From Variovorax paradoxus NBRC 15149 (lineage in GTDB: Bacteria; Pseudomonadota; Gammaproteobacteria; Burkholderiales; Burkholderiaceae_C), in contig NZ_BCUT01000001.1 of NCBI RefSeq assembly GCF_001591365.1, forward strand, positions 2,852,001 to 2,916,000: a DNA stretch of 64,000 bases, in the 5' to 3' direction. Under the pieces are notes generated by a model that did no database searches, was not told the DNA's origin, and worked only from the letters and a program-made list of their open reading frames with translations. This document shows positions 57,118 through 64,000 of the stretch, one piece after another. Each line of letters starts with the position of its first letter. The first letter of the stretch is position 1. The position numbers and the translations under genes were made by a program.

Positions 57118-58386
57118 ATGCAAAGCTTGATACCCAAGATCGAGTCGCAGCTTGCGTCGCTGCCCGTGCCCATCGCGCTGGAACTGCCTGATGGCCGAAG
57201 AGTTGCCAAGCCGGGGTCGCGTGTCACCCTGGCGTTCAGCGAGTGGTCGGCGCTGGCCAAGCTGGCGGCGCACCAGGTGGGGGCCATCGGCGAGGCCTAC
57301 GTCGAAGGCCGGGTGCAGATCGAAGGCGCGATGCGCGACCTGATCGACGCCACGGTCGGCATGCTGCCGGGCAACCCGGCGGAGACCAACACCACCTGGT
57401 GGACCCGCCTGATGCGGCTGGCCAAGTCCCACAGCTCGCATTCGCTGCACAAGGATGCCGAGCAGATCCAGTTCCACTACGACGTTTCCGACGACTTCTA
57501 CGCGCTGTGGCTCGATCCGCGCCGGGTGTATTCGTGTGCGTACTTTCGCACCCCCGGGCTGACGCTGGCAGAGGCTCAGGAGGCCAAGCTGGACCACATC
57601 TGCCGCAAGCTCATGCTGCAGCCCGGCGAGCGTTTTCTCGACATCGGCTCCGGCTGGGGCGGGCTGCTGCTGTGGGCGGCGGAGCACTACGGCGTCGACG
57701 CCACCGGCATCACGCTGTCGAAGAACCAGCATGCACACGTGCAGCGCCTGATCCAGGAAAAGGGCCTGCAGGGCCGCGTGCGGGTGGAGCTGCGCGACTA
57801 CCGCGAACTTTCCGCTGACGCACCTTTCGACAAGATCGCGTCGGTCGGCATGTTCGAGCACGTGGGCGCGGCCAACATGCCCACCTATTTCCGCAAGATC
57901 CATTCGCTGCTCAAGCCCGGCGGGCTGGTGCTGAACCACGGCATCACCTCGGGCCAGCTCGACTACCGCCAGCTGGGCGCGGGCATGGGCGACTTCATCG
58001 AGAAGTACATCTTTCCGGGCGGCGAGCTGCTGCACGTGACGCATGTGCTGCGCGAGACGGCGGCCGCGGGCCTGGAGATGGTCGATACCGAAAGCCTGCG
58101 CCCGCACTATGCGCGCACGCTGTGGGCCTGGTCGGACGCGCTGGAGTCGCAGCTGGACACGGCGCGCGAAGTGCTCGCGCGCGCGGGCGGGCGGCAGGGC
58201 GAGAATGCCGAGCGCATCCTGCGCGCCTACCGCCTCTACCTGGCGGGCTCGGCCATGAGCTTCGAGCAGGGCTGGATCTCACTGCACCAGATGCTTTCGA
58301 CCAAGCCCGACGGCCGGGTCGAGCATGGTGTTTTGCGCGGTTCGCAATCGGTGTACCCTTTTGCCCGTGACTACATCTACAAGTGA
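57118..58386 (+). CDS. cfa: Cyclopropane-fatty-acyl-phospholipid synthase family protein
   Basis: SAM-dependent enzyme that adds a methylene bridge to unsaturated phospholipid acyl chains. The 422-residue product has an N-terminal lipid-binding domain (about 1-110), then HYDVSDDFYALWLD, YSCAYF, the SAM site FLDIGSGWGGLLLWAAEHYGV, GITLSKNQH, GMFEHVG and FIEKYIFPGGELLH. It is longer than E. coli Cfa (382). It diverges from the aromatic-CoA operon; a DUF1840 gene follows after 12 bases. Confidence 0.92.
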   Translation: MQSLIPKIESQLASLPVPIALELPDGRRVAKPGSRVTLAFSEWSALAKLAAHQVGAIGEAYVEGRVQIEGAMRDLIDATVGMLPGNPAETNTTWWTRLMRLAKSHSSHSLHKDAEQIQFHYDVSDDFYALWLDPRRVYSCAYFRTPGLTLAEAQEAKLDHICRKLMLQPGERFLDIGSGWGGLLLWAAEHYGVDATGITLSKNQHAHVQRLIQEKGLQGRVRVELRDYRELSADAPFDKIASVGMFEHVGAANMPTYFRKIHSLLKPGGLVLNHGITSGQLDYRQLGAGMGDFIEKYIFPGGELLHVTHVLRETAAAGLEMVDTESLRPHYARTLWAWSDALESQLDTAREVLARAGGRQGENAERILRAYRLYLAGSAMSFEQGWISLHQMLSTKPDGRVEHGVLRGSQSVYPFARDYIYK

Positions 58387-58398
58387 GTGAGAACAACC

Positions 58399-58722
58399 AT
58401 GCTGTACCGATTCCAGTCCCGGGCCTCCCCTGACTTCGTGATGCTGGAGGTGCATGCCCGCCAGCTGTTCGACATCATCGGCAAGGCACCCGCGCCGCAA
58501 GGCATCGTCACGGTCGAGCAGATCCCGGGCGCCATTGCGGCGCTCGAGTCCGCGCTGGCGCGCGAGGCCAGCAACCCGCACAACCACGACGACTACGCCG
58601 TCGAAGGCCACGCCAACGAGGCCGAGAAGCAGCACGTGGGCCTGCACCAGCGCGCAGCCCCGCTGCTCCACATGCTCAGGGACTCCCTGGCCGAGAAAAA
58701 AGACGTGACCTGGAAGACCTGA
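58399..58722 (+). CDS. DUF1840-family protein
   Basis: A 107-residue protein matching DUF1840: MLYRFQSRASPDFVMLEVHARQLFDIIGK at the start (read in pieces), GIVTVEQIPGAIAALESAL and QRAAPLLHMLRDSLAEKKDVTW at the end. Function unknown. It lies 12 bases after cfa, so they share a transcript. A structured repeat follows. Confidence 0.9.
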   Translation: MLYRFQSRASPDFVMLEVHARQLFDIIGKAPAPQGIVTVEQIPGAIAALESALAREASNPHNHDDYAVEGHANEAEKQHVGLHQRAAPLLHMLRDSLAEKKDVTWKT

Positions 58723-58749
58723 GCGCCTGTCTTTTTGTTTCGAGGAGCG

Positions 58750-58834
58750 CCGCGGAACCGGCTTCGCCGGGCCGCAGGCGCTGCCCCCTGCAAGGGGGAG
58801 GGAGAAGCGACACGAAGTGCGCGAAGCCTGGGGG
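58750..58834. repeat. Structured intergenic repeat, copy 2
   Basis: Same order of blocks as 27826-27910: the block starting CCGCGGAACCGGCTTCGCC (58750-58775 in full), CCCCCT/AGGGGG hairpin, the block starting GCGACACGAAGTGCGCG (58806-58826 in full) and CTGGGGG. It lies between the DUF1840 3' end (+) and touches the stop of the Bug receptor (-), the same position relative to gene ends as copy 1. Confidence 0.85.
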
Positions 58835-59854
58835 TTAGTCCACTTTCGCGCCGGAGTCCTTCACCACCTTCGCCCACTTCACGTGCTCGCTGGCAATCAG
58901 CTTGGCGAAGTCGGCCGGCGAATTGCCGCTCGGGATGGCGCCCTGGGCGAGCATCTTTTCCTTGATGGCGGGGGTGCCGAGCGACTTGGCCACTTCCTGC
59001 TGGATCCGGTTCACGATCTCGGGCGAGGTGCCGGCCGGCGCCAGCAGGCCGAACCACGAGCTCGCCTCGAAGCCCTTGAGCGACGGACCGCCCGCTTCCT
59101 CGACCGTCGGGATGTCGGGCAGCGCCGGCGAACGCTTGGCGCTGGTCACGGCCAGCGCCGTGAGCTTGCCGCCCTTGATCTGCGCCATCGACGAGGGCAG
59201 GTTGTCGAACATCACGTCGGCATTGCCGCCCACCATGTCCAGCAGCGCCGGGCCCGAGCCCTTGTACGGGATGTGGGCCATGAAGGTGCCGGTCATGCTC
59301 TTGAAGAGTTCGCCCGCCAGGTGGATCGAGGTGCCGCTGCCGCTCGAGGCCATGTTGAGCTTGCCGGGGTTGGCCTTGGCGTACTTGATGAAGTCCTGCA
59401 CGTTGTGGATGTTCAGCGCCTTGGCCTTGTCGGCGTTCATTTCCATCACGTTCGGCACGGCCGCCACCAGCGTGATCGGCACGAAATCCTTGATCGGGTC
59501 GAACGGCAGCTTGGGATAGAGCGCGCGGTTGATGCCGTGCGTGCCGACCGTGCCCATCAGGAGCGTATAGCCGTCGTTCGGCGCGCGCGCCACGATCTCG
59601 GCGCCCACGTTGCCGCCCGCGCCCGCGCGGTTGTCGACGATGAACTGCTGGCCGAAGGCCTTCGACAGTTCGGGCGCAACGGCGCGCGCCAGGATGTCGG
59701 TGGTGCCGCCGGCCGCAAAGGGCACGACGATGCGCACCGGCTTGGTCGGCCAGGTGCTCTGGGCCCAGGAAGGAGTGGCCGCGAGGGCGATGGCGGCGGC
59801 GGAAGCGGCCAGTGCGGCGCGGCGGTTCGTCTTGAAATTTGAAGAAGAGGTCAT
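58835..59854 (-). CDS. Bug/TctC-family periplasmic solute-binding protein
   Basis: A 339-residue exported receptor. The signal peptide runs to TPSWAQ (about 1-32) with an NRRAAL stretch. The body shows [61 protein letters not shown]-like [25 protein letters not shown] and [11 protein letters not shown], all typical of Bug receptors. These are greatly expanded in Comamonadaceae and bind carboxylic acids; most lack adjacent transporter genes, as here. The ligand is unknown. Confidence 0.93.
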   Translation of the reverse strand: MTSSSNFKTNRRAALAASAAAIALAATPSWAQSTWPTKPVRIVVPFAAGGTTDILARAVAPELSKAFGQQFIVDNRAGAGGNVGAEIVARAPNDGYTLLMGTVGTHGINRALYPKLPFDPIKDFVPITLVAAVPNVMEMNADKAKALNIHNVQDFIKYAKANPGKLNMASSGSGTSIHLAGELFKSMTGTFMAHIPYKGSGPALLDMVGGNADVMFDNLPSSMAQIKGGKLTALAVTSAKRSPALPDIPTVEEAGGPSLKGFEASSWFGLLAPAGTSPEIVNRIQQEVAKSLGTPAIKEKMLAQGAIPSGNSPADFAKLIASEHVKWAKVVKDSGAKVD

Positions 59855-59917
59855 GCGGGCGTTTGTACAGGGGAACCGCCGCGCGCATGGCGGGTAAAAA
59901 CCCCGTGCGGCGCCGGT

Positions 59918-60844
59918 CTATGCCACCTGCATGCGCTCGGCGAAACGCTCGCTGCGAAAGCGCTCGAGCACGAAGTCGATGAACACGCGGGTCTTCGCGG
60001 GCAGCAGCTTCTTGCTCGGGTAGTAGAGCCAGACCGCGCCCGCATCGAAGTGCCACTCGGGCAGCAGGCGCACCAGCTCGCCACTGCGCAGGCCGCGTTC
60101 GACGAAGGGCATCGGCAGCATGGCGACGCCCAGGCCCATCAGCGCGGCATGCGCAATGGCTTCGGGGTCGTTGAAGATCGCGCGCGGCCGCGGCAGTTCC
60201 ACCGTGGCCTGGTCGCCGCCCGCGTGCTGCAGCGTCCAGCTGCGAAGCCGGCCGGTGGGCGAGGAGCGCCGCAGCAGGGCGTCGAGCTGCGCCAGTTCCG
60301 CGGGCTGCGCCGGCAGTGCGCGGCCCGCCAGGTAGGCCGGCGCGGCCACCGCCACCACGTGGATGCGCGCCAGTTCGCGCGCCACCACGCCGGGCGACAG
60401 CTCGATGCCGCCGCCGATGGCCGCGTCGAAGCCTTCGCCCACGAGGTCCACCTGCTGGTTGTCGAAGTGCCAGTCGGGCAGGATGGACGGATAGCGGGCC
60501 AGAAAGTCGCCCATCATCGGCAGCACATGCTCGCGGCCGAAGGCCTGGCCCATGCTCACCTTGAGCGTGCCGGCGGGCTGGCCGTCGTCCTTCGAGAGCC
60601 CGGCCACCGCGTCCTGCAGCGTGGCAAGGGCACCGCCGATCTGGCCGAGAAAACGCTCGCCACCTTCGGTCAGCGTGAGGCGGCGGGTGCTGCGCTGGAA
60701 CAGCCGCACGCCCAGCCGCGCTTCGAGCCGCGCGACGTTCTTGCTGACCGCGGCCGGCGTGAGCCCGAGCCGGCGGGCGGCGGCCGAGAAGCTGCCGCTT
60801 TCGGCGCTCTGCACGAAGGACTGGAGGTGATTGAGCGGTTCCAT
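59918..60844 (-). CDS. LysR-family regulator
   Basis: A 308-residue regulator: N-terminal helix-turn-helix (LQSFVQSAESGSFSAAARRLGLTPAAVSKNVARLE, about 6-40, in pieces) and the effector-binding domain. The start MEPLNHLQSF at 60844 is the family type; upstream in-frame codons are rejected. It is divergent from an SDR gene and the gap holds a perfect TTCAAC-N5-GTTGAA palindrome, so it most likely controls that gene. Confidence 0.9.
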   Translation of the reverse strand: MEPLNHLQSFVQSAESGSFSAAARRLGLTPAAVSKNVARLEARLGVRLFQRSTRRLTLTEGGERFLGQIGGALATLQDAVAGLSKDDGQPAGTLKVSMGQAFGREHVLPMMGDFLARYPSILPDWHFDNQQVDLVGEGFDAAIGGGIELSPGVVARELARIHVVAVAAPAYLAGRALPAQPAELAQLDALLRRSSPTGRLRSWTLQHAGGDQATVELPRPRAIFNDPEAIAHAALMGLGVAMLPMPFVERGLRSGELVRLLPEWHFDAGAVWLYYPSKKLLPAKTRVFIDFVLERFRSERFAERMQVA

Positions 60845-60853
60845 GGGCCTATT

Positions 60854-60870
60854 TTCAACCAGTAGTTGAA
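60854..60870. promoter_or_regulatory. LysR-type operator between the LysR and SDR genes
   Basis: TTCAAC (60854-60859) and GTTGAA (60865-60870) are perfect arms with a 5-base spacer and satisfy the T-N11-A rule. The site is 10 bases from the LysR start and 91 from the SDR start. Confidence 0.65.
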
Positions 60871-60960
60871 TCTGATTGGACCGATTGATGGCTACCGCAA
60901 CGGTAATGGAATCCCGACACTGGAGGCCTTCCACCTCACAACACACAGGAAACCATCACC

Positions 60961-61722
60961 ATGGCTCTCAGCAAATCCACTTCCCCCGTGCTCGCGGGCA
61001 AGGTCGCTTTCGTTACCGGCGGTTCGCGCGGCATCGGCGCCGCCATCGTGCGGCGCCTGGCCGAGGACGGCGCCGCCGTTGCCTTCAGCTACGCGAGCTC
61101 GAGCGCGCCGGCCGACGAGCTCGTGCGCAGCCTCGAGGCCGAAGGCGGCCGCGCGCTGGCGCTGAAGATTGACAGCGCCGACGCCGCCGCGCTCACCGCC
61201 GGCATCGACGAGGCCGCGCGCAAGCTCGGCCGCATCGATGTGCTGGTCAACAACGCCGGCGTCTTCCTGCCCGGCACCATCGACGATTTCTCGCTCGAGG
61301 ATTTCGACCGCACGCTGGACATCAACGTGCGCGCCGTGTTCGTGGCGGCCAAGGCCGCCGTGCGCCACATGGGCGAGGGCGGCCGCATCATCAACATCGG
61401 CAGCACCAACGCCGAGCGCATGCCCTGGCCCGGCGGCAGCGCCTATGCGATGAGCAAGTCGGCGCTCAAGGGCCTGGTGCAGGGCCTGTCGCGCGACCTC
61501 GGCCCGCGCGGCATCACGGTCAACAACGTGCAGCCCGGCCCGGTCAACACCGACATGAACCCGGTCGACGGCCCCAACGCCGCCGCGATGCACGGCCTGA
61601 TGGCGCTGGCCCGCCACGCGCGCCCCGAGGAAATCGCCGGCATGGTGGCCTACCTCGCAAGCCCCGAAGCCGCCTTCGTGACGGGCGCCAGCCTCAACAT
61701 CGACGGCGGCTTTGCAGCCTGA
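60961..61722 (+). CDS. Short-chain dehydrogenase/reductase
   Basis: A 253-residue classical SDR. The cofactor motif VTGGSRGIGAAIV is at about 18-30, with NNAGVF, catalytic Ser in NIGSTNAERMPW and Y-x-x-x-K in YAMSKSALKG. PGPVNTDMNP and the FVTGASLNIDGGF ending are usual for the family. The residues after the glycine motif (SYASSS) suggest NADP preference. The substrate is unknown. It is divergent from a LysR gene and ends 3 bases before the convergent MarR gene. Confidence 0.88.
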   Translation: MALSKSTSPVLAGKVAFVTGGSRGIGAAIVRRLAEDGAAVAFSYASSSAPADELVRSLEAEGGRALALKIDSADAAALTAGIDEAARKLGRIDVLVNNAGVFLPGTIDDFSLEDFDRTLDINVRAVFVAAKAAVRHMGEGGRIINIGSTNAERMPWPGGSAYAMSKSALKGLVQGLSRDLGPRGITVNNVQPGPVNTDMNPVDGPNAAAMHGLMALARHARPEEIAGMVAYLASPEAAFVTGASLNIDGGFAA

Positions 61723-61725
61723 CGG

Positions 61726-62148
61726 CTACCCGGCGCGCTGGACGGCGGCAATGAGCTTGTCCAGGGTGGCATCGAGGCGGACGAGCTCGTCGGCTGCGAT
61801 GCCCTCGAACAGCGCGGCCTCGCGCTGCCGGCCCAGCATGCCGACGGTTTCGTGCAGCGCCTTGCCCGCCGCCGTGAGGTAAAGCCGGCTGCGGCGCCGG
61901 TCGGTGGGGTCGCCCAGGAGCTGCACGCGCTTGTGGCGCTTCAGGCCGGCCAGGGCGCGGCTCACCGCCATCTTGTCGAGGCCGGTGAGATCGGCGATCT
62001 GCGTGGCATGGAGCCCCGGCTGCGCGCCGAGCACCGCCATGGCACGCCATTCGTTGAGCGTGAGGTGGTGCTCGCGGCCCACCTTCTCGTGAAAGGGCCG
62101 CGCCGTGAGGTTGACCACCCGCACCAGCTTGAAGAACAGCGGGTCCAT
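61726..62148 (-). CDS. MarR-family regulator
   Basis: A 140-residue winged-helix protein: HHLTLNEWRAMAVLGAQPGLHATQIADLTGLDKMAVSRALAGL (about 28-75, in pieces) and the wing DPTDRRRSRLYLTAAGKAL. The start MDPLFFKLVRVVNL at 62148 is 13 bases after the E1 beta stop, so it is co-transcribed with the dehydrogenase genes and may control them. Confidence 0.87.
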   Translation of the reverse strand: MDPLFFKLVRVVNLTARPFHEKVGREHHLTLNEWRAMAVLGAQPGLHATQIADLTGLDKMAVSRALAGLKRHKRVQLLGDPTDRRRSRLYLTAAGKALHETVGMLGRQREAALFEGIAADELVRLDATLDKLIAAVQRAG

Positions 62149-62161
62149 GGCGCGGCGCGGT

Positions 62162-63124
62162 TCAGCCCAGCAGTTTTCTCGCCGCGGCCGCGATGGCTTC
62201 GGCGCCGACGCGCGATTGCGCCTCCAGCACCGGCGCATAGCCTACCGGAATGCGCGGCGCGCCGAGCCGCGCCACCCGGCAGCCCGTGGCCTCCGCGGCG
62301 CTGGCGGCAATCTCGGCACCGAAGCCGGCCACCTGCACCGCCTCGTGCACCACCAGCAGCCGCCCGGTGCGCGCGCACGACGCGAGCACCGTTTCGCGGT
62401 CCCAGGGCCAGAGCGTGCGCAGGTCGATCAGGTCGACCGCGATGCCTTCGGCCGCCAGCGCATCGCAGGCCGCCGCGCAGGCCTGCATCTGCCGGCTCCA
62501 GCTCACGAGCGTGAGCGCATTGCCTTCGCGCACGCGCCGCGCCTTGCCGAGCGGCACGGCGATGTCTTCGTCGACCTCGCCGCGCAGGCCCCAGAGCGTC
62601 TTGTGCTCGATGTAGACCACCGGGTCGCCGCACGCGAGCGCGGCGCGCAGGAGGCCGTAGTTGTCCTGCGGCGTCGACGGGCTCACCACCACCAGGCCGG
62701 GCAGGTGCGCGAACCAGGCCTCGAGCGACTGCGAATGCTGCGCGGCCGAGGCGTCCCAGATCCCGCCCGGCATGCGCGCCACCAGCGGCACGCGGCCCTG
62801 GCCGCCGAACATGAAGCGGTTCTTGGCGGCCTGGTTCACCAGCTCGTCCATGCCGCAGAGCGCGAAGTCGACCACGCGCATCTCGACCACGGGCCGCAGG
62901 CCCGCGAGCGCCATGCCCACGCCGGCGCCCATGATCGCGGCCTCGCTGATCGGCGTGTCGATCACGCGCTCGTCGCCGAAGGCCAGCTGCAGGCCCTTGT
63001 ACTGGCCGAAGATGCCGCCGCGGCCCACGTCCTCGCCGAGCACCACCACGCGCGGGTCGGCTTCCATTTCGCGCTGGATTGCGAGCACGGCGGCTTCGGA
63101 ATAGCTCAAATCCTTCAATACCAT
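62162..63124 (-). CDS. Thiamine-dependent 2-oxoacid/acetoin dehydrogenase E1 beta subunit
   Basis: A 320-residue transketolase-like beta subunit. It has LSYSEAAVLAIQREMEADPRVVVLGEDVG, the cofactor region DTPISEAAIMGAGVGMALAGLRPVVE, AARMPGGI-like VARMPGGIWD, HSQSLEAWFAHLPGLVVVSPSTPQDNYGLL and LIDLRTLWPWD. With E1 alpha it decarboxylates a 2-oxoacid or cleaves acetoin and passes the acyl group to an E2, not seen here. It overlaps the E1 alpha end by 10 bases. The choice between acetoin and branched-chain or pyruvate substrates is open. Confidence 0.9.
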   Translation of the reverse strand: MVLKDLSYSEAAVLAIQREMEADPRVVVLGEDVGRGGIFGQYKGLQLAFGDERVIDTPISEAAIMGAGVGMALAGLRPVVEMRVVDFALCGMDELVNQAAKNRFMFGGQGRVPLVARMPGGIWDASAAQHSQSLEAWFAHLPGLVVVSPSTPQDNYGLLRAALACGDPVVYIEHKTLWGLRGEVDEDIAVPLGKARRVREGNALTLVSWSRQMQACAAACDALAAEGIAVDLIDLRTLWPWDRETVLASCARTGRLLVVHEAVQVAGFGAEIAASAAEATGCRVARLGAPRIPVGYAPVLEAQSRVGAEAIAAAARKLLG

Positions 63125-64000
63125 TGGCCTGCTCCCGTGGTCTGCACGTCGGTGAACGCGGCACTCGGCTCGGGCCAGGGCGCCGCGTCGGCGATGGCCA
63201 GCGCGGTATCGACCTCGTCGCGCGCGGCATTCTCGATGGCATCCAGCGCCGCGGCGGCCACGCCCATGTCCAGCAGCTGCCCGCGCGCCCGCGCGATCGG
63301 ATCGGTTTCGAGCGCGGCCGCCAGTTCGGTCGGATCGCGATAGGCCGCGAGGTCGACCGACACATGCCCCTTCACGCGGTAGGTCAGCGCATGCAGCAGC
63401 CGCGGTCCGCCGCCGCCGCGCACTTCGGCGACCAGCCGCGCGGCGGTTTCGTGCACCGCGAACACGTCGTTGCCATCGACCTGCGTGGCCGCGATGTCCA
63501 TCGACGCGGCGCGTGCCGAGGCGCCCTCGCCCGCCGTCATCGGGCCGCTCGCGGTGGTGGCGCTCCAGCGGTTGTCCTCGCAGACGAAGAGCACCGGCAG
63601 GCCGTACACGCGCGCCCAGTTCAGTGCTTCGAGAAAAGGACCACGGTTGATCGCGCCGTCGCCGAAGAAGCAGACCGTGATGTCATTGTTCTTTCCGAGC
63701 AGCTTCTGCGCATGCGCCGCGCCCACCGCAATCGGCAGCCCCGCGGCCACCACGCCGTTCGCGCCCAGCATGCCGACCGAGAAATCCGCGATGTGCATCG
63801 AGCCGCCCTTGCCGCCGTTGAAGCCGGTGGCCTTGCCGAACAGCTCGCACATCATGCGGGCGAGGTCGGCGCCCTTGGCCAGCGTGTGGCCGTGGCCGCG
63901 GTGGGTGGAGGTGAGGTAGTCGCTCGTGCGCAGATGCGCGCAGACGCCCGCGGGCACCGCCTCCTGGCCGGTCGAAAGGTGCAGCGGCCCGCGCACCTTG
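63115..64000 (-). CDS. Thiamine-dependent dehydrogenase E1 alpha subunit (N-terminus beyond window)
   Basis: 294 codons reach the window edge and the reading frame continues (K-V-R-G-P-L-H-L-S-T-G-Q-E-A), so the true start is to the right. The TPP motif is GDGAINRGPFLEALNWA, preceded by GGKGGSMHIAD and followed by FVCEDNRWSATTA, typical of acetoin- and pyruvate-type E1 alpha subunits. It should be missing only about 30-40 N-terminal residues. It is the first visible gene of the operon E1 alpha-E1 beta-marR. Confidence 0.9.
   Translation of the reverse strand, partial: KVRGPLHLSTGQEAVPAGVCAHLRTSDYLTSTHRGHGHTLAKGADLARMMCELFGKATGFNGGKGGSMHIADFSVGMLGANGVVAAGLPIAVGAAHAQKLLGKNNDITVCFFGDGAINRGPFLEALNWARVYGLPVLFVCEDNRWSATTASGPMTAGEGASARAASMDIAATQVDGNDVFAVHETAARLVAEVRGGGGPRLLHALTYRVKGHVSVDLAAYRDPTELAAALETDPIARARGQLLDMGVAAAALDAIENAARDEVDTALAIADAAPWPEPSAAFTDVQTTGAGQWY

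Noticed and set aside
58696..58736. AAAAAGAC ... GTCTTTTT inverted repeat after DUF1840 as a terminator
   Set aside because: The arms are AT-rich and the loop is about 25 bases; the nearby structured repeat is a better candidate for transcript ending.

Overview
The window is a high-GC, gene-dense chromosomal segment with no CRISPR array, insertion sequence, phage or rRNA. Gene content and order point to a betaproteobacterium of the Comamonadaceae, most like Variovorax. The pointers are an Lrp-controlled ACC deaminase, a Bug/TctC receptor, a 2-aminobenzoyl-CoA/salicylyl-CoA-type operon, DUF1840 and DUF3597 genes and family-typical intergenic repeats. This is inferred from protein resemblance, not from a database search. 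No gene-free stretch exceeds 300 bases; the longest (about 247 bases, 40742-40988) is the promoter and leader of a ribosomal operon.

Layout. 1-11.9 kb: end of a LysR regulator, then lower glycolysis (pgk, pyk, fba) interrupted by the divergent acdS/acdR pair, then purC, a META lipoprotein, a thioredoxin-TPR protein, purE-purK and a Sua5-type t6A synthase. 11.9-20.5 kb: a secreted hydrolase, nudK-dacB diverging from a DeoR regulator, an EamA permease, and an operon-like run tsaB-rimI-(UDG-fold protein)-pyrF. 20.5-27.8 kb: an XRE regulator and membrane/lipid genes (ceramidase-like protein, LplT-PlsC fusion, YiaA family), then an uncharacterised three-gene envelope operon and DUF3597. 27.9-40.7 kb: SDR, tgt/PQQ sugar dehydrogenase/queA operon, recG, LysE exporter, oxyR-dps, ubiA, a MaoC-like hotdog, proC and a phytase-like lipoprotein. 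40.8-49.9 kb: ribosomal spc/alpha cluster from rplN to rplQ with secY and rpoA, then initiator tRNA-fMet. 50-57 kb: a six-gene minus-strand operon for CoA-dependent aerobic degradation of 2-aminobenzoate or salicylate. 57-64 kb: cfa, DUF1840, a Bug receptor, LysR/SDR divergent pair, and a TPP-dependent E1 alpha/beta dehydrogenase with a MarR gene; E1 alpha runs off the right edge.

The most interesting points are these. The UDG-fold gene beside rimI carries features of the DNA polymerase III psi subunit. An 18-base motif occurs three times around the XRE/ceramidase/YiaA genes. A sugar dehydrogenase is translationally coupled inside a queuosine operon. The ribosomal cluster starts at rplN, lacks infA, and has rpsD isolated between two terminators. 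A RidA-type deaminase ends the aromatic-CoA operon, whose promoter overlaps a clear palindrome. Two copies of a structured repeat sit at convergent gene ends.
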